Positions 10,817-19,284 of a stretch of 19,310 nt of DNA are shown piece after piece. The stretch spans positions 1 through 19,310 of the forward strand of contig CAJUDY010000054.1 of NCBI GenBank assembly GCA_910584945.1, written 5' to 3'. Every line of letters starts with the position of its first letter. The first letter of the stretch is position 1. The notes below the pieces were generated by a model that worked only from the letters and a program-made list of their open reading frames with translations, was not told the origin of the DNA and did not search any database. A program made the translations under genes and the position numbers. Source of the DNA: an uncultured Lachnospiraceae bacterium (GTDB taxonomy: Bacteria > Bacillota > Clostridia > Lachnospirales > Lachnospiraceae).

Positions 10817-12991
10817 TTATTCGGTCGGGTTTTCGTCTTCGACTTCTTCTGTGGCGTTCGGCGGCTCTACATCCACCAGATTGTCGTTGACCGGCGTGTC
10901 TCCCAGCACCGAATCATCCTCCGGATCAATCGTCTCCGGGTCCGGCAGCTGTACAGTCTCTCCGGTCTGCGGATCTACCAGAGAACCTTCCTGAACCGGA
11001 TCCTCCTCTTCCTCCTCCGGTTCTTCCGTCTCTTCCTGAGAAGCCTGCTCCGCAGCCACTTCCTCCTGCATATCGGAAGGGATCTCCTCAGTGGGATAGA
11101 TATTCAGATAGGGAAGTGCCTCCTTCATGATATTTTTCCAGATCTCCTGGGCAAAAGAGCTGGTGGACTGCTTTTCCGCGTTAGGGCGGTCCACCACCAC
11201 ATACAGCACCACTTCCGGATGTTCCGCCGGCGCAAAACCGATGAACGATACCAGGTAATTGGTCTTGTCTCTGGGAATCATCTCCGCAGTCCCGGTCTTG
11301 CCTCCCATGGCGTACCCCGCAATCCGGGCCGCCCTTCCGGTGGCATGGTTCCCGTTGCCATCCTCCGGGCCATACATGGTGTTGTACAGATATTTGCGGA
11401 TCAGTCCGGAAGTTTTGGAGGATATGGGCGTCCGAAGAAGGATCGGAGAAACGTTTTGAACGGTCCCTCCGCTGCTGTCCATGATTTTCTTTACCACGTG
11501 GGGTTTGTAATAATAGCCGCCGTTGATGCAGGCAGAAAACGCCGACGCCATCTGTATCATCGTCACATTATAATTCTGTCCGAAAGAGTTAGTCGCCAGA
11601 TCCGTAACCCGCATGACCAGGTTTTCACTGGGCGCGTTTTCCTTCGTGTAATAGATGAGGCTGTCGGTACGCGCTTCCCCCGGCAGATCAATGTTGGTCC
11701 GCAGACCAAAGTTGAACATGTTCTGATATTTGGAAAAATTCTCTTCCCCCAGCTTAGACGCAATCTGCATCAAGGCGTCGTTACAGGAGAACATCAGCGA
11801 GCCTTCCAGTGTAATCACTTTGTGACCGTACTTGTTGGAACACCACACATCCCTGCCGGCAATGTTCTGTCTGCCATCGCACAGGAAGGTATCCCCGTCA
11901 TGGACCGCTCCCGTCTCCAGCGCTGCCGCAACTGTGATCGGCTTTGCCGTGGAACCTGGTTCGTAGGTATCGCTGATACAGAAGTTTCGCCACAGTTCAT
12001 TCAACGCGTCCAGACGCTCTTCCTCTCCCAGATTTTCTGCCTCTTCCTCCGTAAACAGGCCGTTGGCAACCACATCATAAGGGCAGTTCAGGTTGTAGTT
12101 CCGGTTGCTGGCCATGGCCAGAACCTCCCCGTTGTTGGGGTCCATCATGATAGCGGCGGTGGTATAGCTGCCGTCCCCTTCCCGAACCGCATTGGCGTAC
12201 TTTGCCTGGAAGTCCGCGATGGCCTTCTCCACAATCCCCTGGAGAGTGACGTCTATAGTTGACATAATATTATCACCATCGACCGCGGCCCGGACCGTCT
12301 TCTCCTGCTCCAGATCCTCATTCAGATAATTGTAGCTTCTGCCGTCCTCGCCGTTTAGCACCTCCGAGTATTCCTGCTCGATTCCATACTGTCCCACATT
12401 GCCGGATACGGTGTAACCGATCACATTGCAGGCAAGATTGTCATAAGGATACCGGCGGATATAGGCCTCCTCCAGCCACACGCCTTCGATCCGGCTACCT
12501 GGCTCTTTCATGGCCTCCTCGAACTCTTTGACCTGATCTTTGGTCAGCTTCTGAAGCTTTACCACATAATGGCTGTTCTTCCGCTCCTCCATATCTTTGT
12601 CCAGCTCGCTTCGTTCCAGATCAAAGTAGGTCGTCAGCGCCTGCAGCGTCGGCTCCACGCAGTCTTTCTTTGGGTCGTCGCTGTGGTTCTCCCACAGAAC
12701 CGCCGGGTCCAGGATCAGATTGTATACTTTTTCACTGGTAGCAAGCAGCGTCCCATTCCGGTCATAGATATCTCCCCGCTTATAAGGAAGCAGAATACTG
12801 TTGGTATCCTGCTGAGACAGTACTTTTCTTGTATACTGCTCTCCGCTGACGCGGATGATATAGATCAGCCAGCCAAAGATCCCAATTAAAATCAGCACTA
12901 TTATCACAAATAATAGTGCCAACTTACGCTTCATCTTCAAAGTCATTCTTTGTCTTCTCGACCTTTGTCTTCTCACACGATTTCCAGCCAC
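10817..12991 (-). CDS. ftsI: Class B penicillin-binding protein, FtsI/PBP2B type (septal transpeptidase)
   Basis: A 724-residue peptidoglycan D,D-transpeptidase that crosslinks septal wall. Start GTG at 12991 (AGGAG 7 bases upstream), a very basic cytoplasmic N-terminus, membrane anchor about 25-47, dimerisation domain about 68-230 (KRGDIYDRNG at 71-80), transpeptidase domain about 275-625. All three motifs are present: SxxK at 347-350 (STAK), SxN at 402-404 (SCN), KTG at 565-567 (GGKTGTAE). After residue 635 there is a long acidic, Pro/Glu-rich tail with no PASTA domain; this disordered extracellular tail is seen in Lachnospiraceae homologues. It lies 40 bases after ftsL in the mraZ operon and is followed by an intrinsic terminator. 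The homologous gene downstream is truncated, so this is the only complete class B PBP visible. Confidence 0.9.
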   Translation of the reverse strand: MAGNRVRRQRSRRQRMTLKMKRKLALLFVIIVLILIGIFGWLIYIIRVSGEQYTRKVLSQQDTNSILLPYKRGDIYDRNGTLLATSEKVYNLILDPAVLWENHSDDPKKDCVEPTLQALTTYFDLERSELDKDMEERKNSHYVVKLQKLTKDQVKEFEEAMKEPGSRIEGVWLEEAYIRRYPYDNLACNVIGYTVSGNVGQYGIEQEYSEVLNGEDGRSYNYLNEDLEQEKTVRAAVDGDNIMSTIDVTLQGIVEKAIADFQAKYANAVREGDGSYTTAAIMMDPNNGEVLAMASNRNYNLNCPYDVVANGLFTEEEAENLGEEERLDALNELWRNFCISDTYEPGSTAKPITVAAALETGAVHDGDTFLCDGRQNIAGRDVWCSNKYGHKVITLEGSLMFSCNDALMQIASKLGEENFSKYQNMFNFGLRTNIDLPGEARTDSLIYYTKENAPSENLVMRVTDLATNSFGQNYNVTMIQMASAFSACINGGYYYKPHVVKKIMDSSGGTVQNVSPILLRTPISSKTSGLIRKYLYNTMYGPEDGNGNHATGRAARIAGYAMGGKTGTAEMIPRDKTNYLVSFIGFAPAEHPEVVLYVVVDRPNAEKQSTSSFAQEIWKNIMKEALPYLNIYPTEEIPSDMQEEVAAEQASQEETEEPEEEEEDPVQEGSLVDPQTGETVQLPDPETIDPEDDSVLGDTPVNDNLVDVEPPNATEEVEDENPTE

Positions 12992-13031
12992 TTGATACTC
13001 CTATCCGGTTCTGAGCCGTGAACAATAACGG

Positions 13032-13514
13032 TTATTTTCCCAATATCTGATCCATCAGTGTACTTTCCTCTTCTGGAATCTCTCCATTCTGCCGCACATA
13101 ATCCCTCGTCTTATTTTCATAGAGAATCACCTGATCCTCCGTCGCATATACCATGCCCAGCTCATTGATCGCCACATCTTTAATGTAGTCCAGATCCACA
13201 GAAGTCATGATTCTTGTATAATTGTCGTTATTTTCTTTTTTGAGTTCCTCAAGCTGAAGTTCCAGAGCAGCGATGTTCTTAATCCTGCTGGTCGTCTCCG
13301 CCTGAAGCTGGAGATAATTGACGCAGGACCACAAAACCATGCACGCCGCCGCTACAAGAAAGATCGTATAAAATATATTGACATATTGTATACGCTCTTT
13401 CTTCCTGGGTCTCTCTGCCTGATGCGGCCGCTGCCTGTTCCCCGAACGCTTAAGCGGATCAAGCTTCCGTACCGTATTTCCCTCTACATATCCTCTTCTT
13501 CTGTCCAAGGCCAT
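13032..13514 (-). CDS. ftsL: FtsL-like cell division protein
   Basis: A 160-residue bitopic membrane protein starting MALDRRRGYVEGN. ATG at 13514 was chosen because GAGGGGAG lies 9 bases upstream; a TTG at 13523 directly touches that site. A basic, disordered cytoplasmic part (about 1-45) is followed by a membrane segment (about 47-66, FYTIFLVAAACMVLWS) and an extracellular leucine-zipper-like coiled coil (about 75-105, IAALELQLEELKKEN). Sequence identity to characterised FtsL is always low; the call rests on this layout and on position between rsmH and ftsI, 28 bases after rsmH. FtsL joins DivIC and DivIB in the divisome and activates FtsW/FtsI. Confidence 0.8.
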   Translation of the reverse strand: MALDRRRGYVEGNTVRKLDPLKRSGNRQRPHQAERPRKKERIQYVNIFYTIFLVAAACMVLWSCVNYLQLQAETTSRIKNIAALELQLEELKKENNDNYTRIMTSVDLDYIKDVAINELGMVYATEDQVILYENKTRDYVRQNGEIPEEESTLMDQILGK

Positions 13515-13542
13515 ATCAACCAACTCCCCTCATGATTGCCTC

Positions 13543-14478
13543 TTATTTACGTTCAAAAACCCGAAGCTTCGCGCTTTTGGAACGGCTGTTTTCTTCCAGC
13601 TCTTTGTCTGTCGGAATGATTGGTTTTCTTGTTACAACTCTCCCTCGTGATACTTTGCCACACACGCATACCGGGAAATCCCTTGGGCAGGTACATGGAT
13701 TCTCATTTTGTCGAAATATGTTCTTCACAATCCGGTCTTCCAGAGAATGGAAGGTAATCACACAGATCCTTCCGCCCGGCTTTAAAAGTCCGATCATCCC
13801 ATCCAGGGAATCCTTAAGGACTTCCAACTCTCGGTTCAGTTCGATCCGGATCGCCTGAAACGTCTGTTTGGCCGGATGCCCCTTCTGCATCCGGATCTTC
13901 ATCGGTATTGCTGTCTTAATCACCTCCACCAGTTCTTGTGTCGTCTCAATCGGCCGATTCTTTCTCGCCTGCACAATGTGTTTTGCGATGTTCTTTGCGA
14001 ATTTATCTTCTCCATAATCACGGATCATGCGGTACAGTTCCAGTTCACTGTAGCCGTTCACAATATCTCTTGCCGTCTTTTCCTGCCGCTGATCCATGCG
14101 CATGTCAAGCACTGCATCTTCTCTGTAAGTGAAACCTCTTTCGGCTTCGTCAAGTTGATGGGAGGACACGCCCAAATCCAGAATGATCCCGTCGACTGCT
14201 TCTACGCCCCGCTCTCTTAGCTCCTCTGTCATACGACTGTAGTTGCTTCGGATCAGAGTTACCTGCTCCCTGAAGTCGGTAAGCCTTTTGCCTGCCGCAC
14301 CGATGGCTTCCCCGTCTTGATCAATCCCGTAAAAATGTCCTTCCCGGGACAGTCTTTTACACACTTCCAGCGCATGTCCGCCTCCGCCTACCGTTCCGTC
14401 CACATAGATTCCCTCCGGACAGACCACAAGCTGATCCACCGTCTCCTGAAGAAGCACGGAATAATGTCTGAATTCCAT
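13543..14478 (-). CDS. rsmH: 16S rRNA (cytosine1402-N4)-methyltransferase RsmH (MraW)
   Basis: A 311-residue SAM-dependent methyltransferase starting MEFRHYSVLLQETVDQL, the usual RsmH opening (H-Y-S/P-V-L-L-x-E). Motif I is VDGTVGGGGHALEVCKRL (about 28-45). Other markers are LDLGVSSHQLDEAERGF, GHPAKQTFQAIRIELN and ICVITFHSLEDRIVK, with the cysteine-containing C-terminal insert (NPCTCPRDFPVCVCG). Length is normal. It N4-methylates C1402 in the ribosomal P site. AGGAGAG precedes the ATG; it lies 39 bases after mraZ in the same operon. Confidence 0.95.
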   Translation of the reverse strand: MEFRHYSVLLQETVDQLVVCPEGIYVDGTVGGGGHALEVCKRLSREGHFYGIDQDGEAIGAAGKRLTDFREQVTLIRSNYSRMTEELRERGVEAVDGIILDLGVSSHQLDEAERGFTYREDAVLDMRMDQRQEKTARDIVNGYSELELYRMIRDYGEDKFAKNIAKHIVQARKNRPIETTQELVEVIKTAIPMKIRMQKGHPAKQTFQAIRIELNRELEVLKDSLDGMIGLLKPGGRICVITFHSLEDRIVKNIFRQNENPCTCPRDFPVCVCGKVSRGRVVTRKPIIPTDKELEENSRSKSAKLRVFERK

Positions 14479-14517
14479 AATCTCTCCTATTGGAAGTTCC
14501 GCATCTTCCCTGTTGCT

Positions 14518-14949
14518 TTATTCTCTTCCGCTTACGTAATTCAGATGACTGGCGATGGCGTCCATATCGCCAAAGTCCGCGTTTTCTCTCCAGCGCTCTT
14601 CATTCCAGATCTCGATATGATCCAGCATGCCTGCCAGAAGCACATCCTTATCAATACCGGCAAACTCCCGAAGCGTCACGGGAAGCAGAATTCTTCCCTG
14701 CTTGTCCAGTTCACAGGTCGTCGCACCTGCTATGAGGAACCGGGTGAAAAGCCTGGCATTCTTATCTGTAAGAGGAAGCTTTTTCAGCTCCGATACGTAA
14801 GATTCCCAGCTGTTCATGGGATACACAAAGAGACAGCCATCCAGCCCCCTTGTCACTACAAATTCCGTGCCAAGTTCTTCACGGAATCTGGAAGGGATGA
14901 TCAGTCTGCCTTTGGGATCTACGGTATGTCTGTGTTCTCCCATAAACAT
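14518..14949 (-). CDS. mraZ: Transcriptional regulator MraZ
   Basis: A 143-residue protein starting MFMGEHRHTVDPKGRLIIPS, the standard MraZ start, so ATG at 14949 was chosen over the upstream frame; AAGGAG lies about 16 bases upstream and is somewhat distant. It has two SpoVT/AbrB-like halves, each with a D-x-K/Q-G-R-x-x-x-P signature: DPKGRLIIP (about 11-19) and DKQGRILLP (about 82-90). MraZ forms rings and represses its own operon by binding tandem GTGG-type repeats; three such repeats spaced 10 bases apart lie just upstream (14998-15021), at the transcription start. First gene of the mraZ-rsmH-ftsL-ftsI operon. Confidence 0.95.
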   Translation of the reverse strand: MFMGEHRHTVDPKGRLIIPSRFREELGTEFVVTRGLDGCLFVYPMNSWESYVSELKKLPLTDKNARLFTRFLIAGATTCELDKQGRILLPVTLREFAGIDKDVLLAGMLDHIEIWNEERWRENADFGDMDAIASHLNYVSGRE

Positions 14950-14997
14950 TGATCTGCACCCACTCTCCTTTGCTCCCCACTTTTCGCTGTTTAAGAA

Positions 14998-15021
14998 CCA
15001 CTTTACACCACAATTCTCCAC
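14998..15021 (-). promoter_or_regulatory. MraZ binding box (three GTGG repeats, 10-bp phase)
   Basis: On the minus strand GTGG occurs at plus positions 15018-15021, 15008-15011 and 14998-15001, exactly 10 bases apart. A fourth copy lies at 14977-14980 and a fifth at 14960-14963. MraZ is known to bind such repeats. The predicted start of transcription (near 15025) adjoins the box, so bound MraZ would block initiation. Confidence 0.75.
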
Positions 15022-15031
15022 TTACCTGTTT

Positions 15032-15060
15032 ATCATATCCTAAAACCGGTAAAAAAGCAA
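15032..15060 (-). promoter_or_regulatory. Promoter of the mraZ operon
   Basis: TTGCTT (plus 15055-15060), 17-base spacer, TATGAT (plus 15032-15037) on the minus strand. It lies directly upstream of the MraZ box. Confidence 0.7.
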
Positions 15061-15098
15061 TACTGTTTCTTAAGAAATACTTTATAAATTTAAAAATC

Positions 15099-15145
15099 GA
15101 AAAAAGACAGGGCCGCCGCACATTTGTCCGTGCAGCAGCCCTGTC
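15099..15145 (-). terminator. Terminator of the lgt operon
   Basis: A 16-base stem, GACAGGGC-GC-GCAC type (plus arms 15106-15121 and 15130-15145) with two mismatched or wobble positions and an 8-base loop. On the minus strand it is followed by six T. It separates the lgt operon from the mraZ promoter. Confidence 0.85.
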
Positions 15146-15164
15146 CATCCATATGAAGTTGTCC

Positions 15165-15329
15165 TTATGCATTTTTTCGAATACATACCGTTGCTTTTCT
15201 GGCCTCATAGACTTCAAAAAGCCGATCCATCTTCCTTGCCTCCTCCAGAAGCTCGGTCAGGTCTGTCGCCTCCTTCGCCATGAGATCCAGTTTTCTCCGG
15301 TGTGCCTCAATCACTTTCCTAATGTCCAT
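15165..15329 (-). CDS. Small helical protein overlapping the end of lgt (54 aa)
   Basis: A 54-residue protein starting MDIRKVIEAHRRKLDLMAKE and ending VCIRKNA. It starts within lgt (11-base overlap), which suggests translational coupling; its own ribosome-binding site is weak (GGACGGGC). The sequence is one long amphipathic helix with charged heptads (DLTELLEEARKMDRLFEVYEA), so likely a coiled coil. A strong terminator follows 20 bases later, so lgt and this gene form one unit. It is not recognised; the overlap, codon pattern and placement support a real gene. Confidence 0.55.
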   Translation of the reverse strand: MDIRKVIEAHRRKLDLMAKEATDLTELLEEARKMDRLFEVYEARKATVCIRKNA

Positions 15330-16203
15330 TTGCCCGTCCAGAGTCCTCTCCACTCATATTGTTTTTTCTGCCCTGAAAAATCATGATAAGGGAAAAAAGA
15401 ATCAGCACCCCTGCCAGAACCTGCGATATGGGAATCCCTGTCTTCCCAATCTGCAGCTGATCAGTCCGAAGCCCTTCGATCCAGACCCGTCCCAGACCAT
15501 ATCCAAGAAGGTAGGTCAGGAACAATTCCCCCTGAAATCGAGTTCTTGTGCGATACCAGTACAGGAAACAGATCACGCCAAGGTTCCACAATGCTTCATA
15601 GAGGAACGTGGGGTGTACCTGTATAAATTGTTCTCCGCCAATGACCTGTACATGCGCCCACATCTCGTCCGTTATCTCGTGAGCGCGCACTGCACTTACC
15701 GGAAGCTGCATGGCAAAAATCCCGTCTGTATAGCCGCCAAAAGCTTCTCTGTTGAAGAAGTTCCCGAAACGTCCAAGAATCTGTCCTGCCACAAGCCCTA
15801 TACATGCGGTATCCACCATCCTAAGAAACGACTGTTTCTTTACCCGGCTGTATACGTAGACGGTGGAGACTGCCCCGATAATTGCACCATAGATCGCGAT
15901 GCCACCCTGTCTCAGATTAAAAATACTGAGCAGGTCACTTTTGTAATTATCCCATGAGAAAATCACATAGTACGCCCTTGCACAGATAATGGAAAATACG
16001 ATCGCATAGATCACCATATCCGTGTAAATGTCCGGATTCTGTCCCGTCCTTTTGGCCTCTCTCTCTGCCAGATAAAGGCCAAGCAGAATGGAACACCCCA
16101 TAATGATGCCGTAATAGGCAATCTCGAACCCGAATAACGATATGGATTTTCCCACATGATCCAGGTAAATACCCAGGTGCGGAAAATTAATGGTTGTATT
16201 CAT
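15319..16203 (-). CDS. lgt: Prolipoprotein diacylglyceryl transferase
   Basis: A 294-residue polytopic membrane enzyme. It moves diacylglyceryl from phosphatidylglycerol to the lipobox cysteine of prolipoproteins, the first step of lipoprotein maturation. Signature segments: YYGIIMGCSILLGLYLA, RQGGIAIYGAIIGA, the Lgt motif GRFGNFFNREAFGG (about 143-156) with its essential Arg, HPTFLYEALWN and GRVWIEGLRTDQL. About seven membrane segments, normal length. ATG at 16203 has AAAGGA 9 bases upstream. The leader contains a hairpin (16224-16248), and the promoter region carries phased Spo0A-box-like repeats. Confidence 0.95.
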   Translation of the reverse strand: MNTTINFPHLGIYLDHVGKSISLFGFEIAYYGIIMGCSILLGLYLAEREAKRTGQNPDIYTDMVIYAIVFSIICARAYYVIFSWDNYKSDLLSIFNLRQGGIAIYGAIIGAVSTVYVYSRVKKQSFLRMVDTACIGLVAGQILGRFGNFFNREAFGGYTDGIFAMQLPVSAVRAHEITDEMWAHVQVIGGEQFIQVHPTFLYEALWNLGVICFLYWYRTRTRFQGELFLTYLLGYGLGRVWIEGLRTDQLQIGKTGIPISQVLAGVLILFSLIMIFQGRKNNMSGEDSGRANGH

Positions 16204-16223
16204 CGATGAAAATCCTTTCCGAA

Positions 16224-16258
16224 GGCAAACTGCCCGGTACAGTCTGCCTTTTTATTTT
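16224..16258. terminator. Hairpin in the lgt leader, terminator-like on the plus strand
   Basis: GGCAAACTG (16224-16232) with CAGTCTGCC (16240-16248), 9 bases with one mismatch, followed on the plus strand by TTTTTATTTT. No plus-strand gene ends here; on the minus strand it is a leader hairpin 21 bases before the lgt start. Confidence 0.5.
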
Positions 16259-16282
16259 AGTTCTTTTTTCGACATTTTTCAA
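16254..16282 (-). promoter_or_regulatory. Promoter of lgt
   Basis: TTGAAA (plus 16277-16282), 17-base spacer, TAAAAT (plus 16254-16259) on the minus strand. A TGTCGAA sequence (plus 16268-16274) lies inside the spacer. Confidence 0.6.
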
Positions 16283-16318
16283 CGATAATTTATCGACATT
16301 TTTCGACATAATACGACA
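16268..16318 (-). promoter_or_regulatory. Cluster of Spo0A-box-like sites upstream of lgt
   Basis: On the minus strand: TGTCGAA at plus 16268-16274, TGTCGAT at 16292-16298, TGTCGAA at 16302-16308 and TGTCGTA at 16312-16318. The consensus 0A box is TGTCGAA. The last three are spaced exactly 10 bases apart, one helical turn; the first sits within the lgt promoter spacer. Confidence 0.5.
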
Positions 16319-16323
16319 AAATG

Positions 16324-17424
<1,101 letters not shown>

Positions 17425-17500
17425 ATGTTGTTATACCTACTCAAAAATCCTTTATTTTCAAGGGTTTCTGCCTTTCTCTATTTTTTTACTACACAATCTG

Positions 17501-18302
17501 CTACACAATTTTTAAGGCGCTTTCAATTCTTTCAACCTCTTTGACCCTTTCATCCTCGATCACATGAACATATAAATTCATCATAATTGCTACATTAGCA
17601 TGACCTAAAATCATCTTTGTATGTGTATGACAGCTTTTCCCAGTCAACATCAGAGCATTTCAAGCCTATTAACTCACCTGTCCGTAATCCTGTCTGCAAA
17701 ATAAAAGCGAACTGATTATAATTGCTGCTCTTCTCTGCGACTCCCAGGAACTTCTTTTGTTTGTCAATGGTTAATGCCCTGACCTTCTTAGGTTCTTTCC
17801 CAATATTATGTTTGATTCCCTTTGTTACTGGATTCTTGTAGAGCACATCATTTTCAACCGCATCAGAAAACATACAATATAAAGTGATCCTTGTCTGATA
17901 TATGGTAGAGGACATATAATCATCCTTCATCTGGTTTAGAACATTCTGACAATGCATCGGTTTTACCTCTGACAATATCATATTGCCGATACACTTCTTT
18001 ATATTATGCTCAAACCGTTCCTTATAATTTCTTATTGTATTCGATCTTATGCTGTTGCCTTTTATATTTTCAATCCAGTAATTAAACCATGCCGTTACTA
18101 TCATATTCCCAGATGCATTGATACCGCCATGTTCATCTTCAAATTTTGCATCCGCATACCACTTACGGCATTCCTGTAACTTGGGGAAATATCTTTGAAC
18201 TGATTTACCAGTTTTCTTGCTTATAAATCGTGCTGTGTATAACCCATCCTTTCTTTGACAGATACCGACTCCAAGTTCCTTACCTTTCAAGTCTTTACCC
18301 AT
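17501..18302 (-). pseudogene. Tyrosine integrase, internally deleted and frameshifted
   Basis: Start ATG at 18302 with GAAAGGAG 9 bases upstream. The protein has an AP2-like N-terminal domain (QRKDGLYTARFISKKTGK), a SAM-like core-binding domain (about 65-160) and the beginning of the catalytic domain, TGLRTGELIGLKCSDVDWE, with the first catalytic Arg. The frame is then lost near 17625-17640 and stops at 17595. In another frame the sequence resumes as THTKMILGHANVAIMMNLYV and ends at 17501: the H and Tyr of the last catalytic boxes. The middle, about 110 residues with the H-x-x-R box, is missing. Intact relatives (Tn916/phage type) are near 380-400 residues. No activity is expected. Confidence 0.8.
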
Positions 18303-18357
18303 AAAATCAACTCCTTTCTGCTGTATTCCAACAAAAAGAGTCTGATATAAATTAGTA

Positions 18358-18636
18358 TTATAGCATATCTCCTGACTTTTTGGAATAATCAAATTGGATT
18401 TTCTGCTGAATCTTCTGCTGAATTTCTACTAAAGTAACGATTGCTTCTTTGGTCCACGTACCTTTGCCATCGGATACTTTAATCTCATTAAAGTCGTCAA
18501 AGAGTCCTGCAAAAAAATATGATAGTAATTGGTAATCTATCATATCCATTCGCTGTCTTTCAACAAAACCGACAATCCATTCTGCAATGGCTTCCAGACA
18601 ATCGGGACGATACTGATTTTCCGTTATGCTTTCCAT
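18358..18636 (-). CDS. Hypothetical mobile-element protein (92 aa)
   Basis: A 92-residue acidic, helical protein starting MESITENQYRPDCLEAIAEW and containing DYQLLSYFFAGLFDDFNEI; the tail has a near repeat, IQQKIQQKIQ. The ATG at 18636 overlaps the end of the upstream 61-aa gene by 13 bases, suggesting coupled translation; its own ribosome-binding site is poor (AAAAGA). It lies 55 bases before the integrase remnant, the place often taken by excisionase or small accessory genes, but it does not resemble an excisionase. Function unknown. Confidence 0.55.
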   Translation of the reverse strand: MESITENQYRPDCLEAIAEWIVGFVERQRMDMIDYQLLSYFFAGLFDDFNEIKVSDGKGTWTKEAIVTLVEIQQKIQQKIQFDYSKKSGDML

Positions 18637-18809
18637 GAAATCTTTTCATACAGGCAGTCAGATATTTTCCAACTGCCCGTATTCCCATCAATGATTATCT
18701 GATATCCAGAACATTGCTTAGAATCTCTCGGATATATTCTGTTCAACTTCCTCTTTAGGCTCTGAATCTCCTGCATTTTTTCATTCATTTCTTTTACTAT
18801 AATACACAT
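18624..18809 (-). CDS. Hypothetical mobile-element protein (61 aa)
   Basis: A 61-residue protein starting MCIIVKEMNEKMQEIQSLK. AAAAGGAG lies about 9 bases before the ATG, a good site. The first half is a helix with heptad-like charges (MNEKMQEIQSLKRKLNRIY); the second half looks like a beta hairpin (YQIIIDGNTGSWKISDCLYE). It overlaps the next gene by 13 bases. The family is not recognised. Confidence 0.5.
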   Translation of the reverse strand: MCIIVKEMNEKMQEIQSLKRKLNRIYPRDSKQCSGYQIIIDGNTGSWKISDCLYEKISWKA

Positions 18810-18951
18810 AATCTCAATCTCCTTTTCATATTTGGTTTTACAGCCCTTTAAGCATCTTCCCGACTATTGGCACTTCCGATTAAGCGACTCACAGGTATAT
18901 GGTTTAAAGTATTAGAAAGCTTTTCGGGCTTTCGGCTGTATTTTTGAGAAC
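18810..18951. other. Noncoding stretch upstream of the 61-aa gene
   Basis: No reading frame with a ribosome-binding site. It contains an inverted repeat GAAAGC-N7-GCTTTC (plus, around 18915-18933). A long leader or regulatory region for the 61-aa gene is likely; no firm promoter could be fixed. Confidence 0.35.
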
Positions 18952-18998
18952 TAAAAAAGGTGTAAAGCCTTTGATAATTCAATAAAGACTTTACACCT
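18952..18998 (-). terminator. Terminator of the 59-aa gene
   Basis: Perfect 10-base stem AGGTGTAAAG (18958-18967) with CTTTACACCT (18989-18998), loop 21 bases, followed on the minus strand by TTTTTT. Part of the sequence (GGTGTAAAGCC) recurs at 19277-19287. Confidence 0.75.
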
Positions 18999-19022
18999 AT
19001 TTATAGGTTACTTATGCGGTTG

Positions 19023-19202
19023 TTATGGTTGACTTGTCAATGGCGGTTTTTGGTAAAGTTTGCGCTCAACAAATTTCTTTTCAAGTGCAAGCTGTTTTTT
19101 TACTTCATCAATACCACCATTTTCAACAGCTATCTCAAGACGTTCAATCAATGCAAGCTGATCAAGAAGATAACCATTGTATTCTTTTTCATTTGTCGGC
19201 AT
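19023..19202 (-). CDS. Hypothetical helical protein (59 aa)
   Basis: A 59-residue protein starting MPTNEKEYNGYLLDQLALIE and ending YQKPPLTSQP. ATG at 19202 was chosen over a GTG at 19220 because AAAAGGGGTGA ends 4 bases before it. The body is two charged helices (LLDQLALIERLEIAV and IDEVKKQLALEKKFVERKLY). It has a promoter at 19256-19284 and a strong terminator, so it is a one-gene unit. Similar short proteins accompany Firmicutes integrative elements; role unknown. Confidence 0.6.
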   Translation of the reverse strand: MPTNEKEYNGYLLDQLALIERLEIAVENGGIDEVKKQLALEKKFVERKLYQKPPLTSQP

Positions 19203-19255
19203 ATGTTCACCCCTTTTCACTGCCCTATTATGATAAGGTATTTGTTACTACCTAT

Positions 19256-19284
19256 ATTATAATTGATGTAGTGGAAGGTGTAAA
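19256..19284 (-). promoter_or_regulatory. Promoter of the 59-aa gene
   Basis: TTTACA (plus 19279-19284), 17-base spacer, TATAAT (plus 19256-19261) on the minus strand. The -35 lies inside the GGTGTAAAGCC repeat. Confidence 0.6.

Noticed and set aside
10520..12262. A 580-codon plus-strand frame
   Set aside because: It lies opposite the two PBP genes, whose motifs are unmistakable, and its His/Arg-rich translation has no ribosome-binding site or family likeness. It is a mirror frame.
16224..16258. Hairpin plus T tract taken as the ychF terminator
   Set aside because: The T tract follows the hairpin only on the plus strand, whereas ychF is on the minus strand. Kept as a leader hairpin of lgt with unclear meaning.
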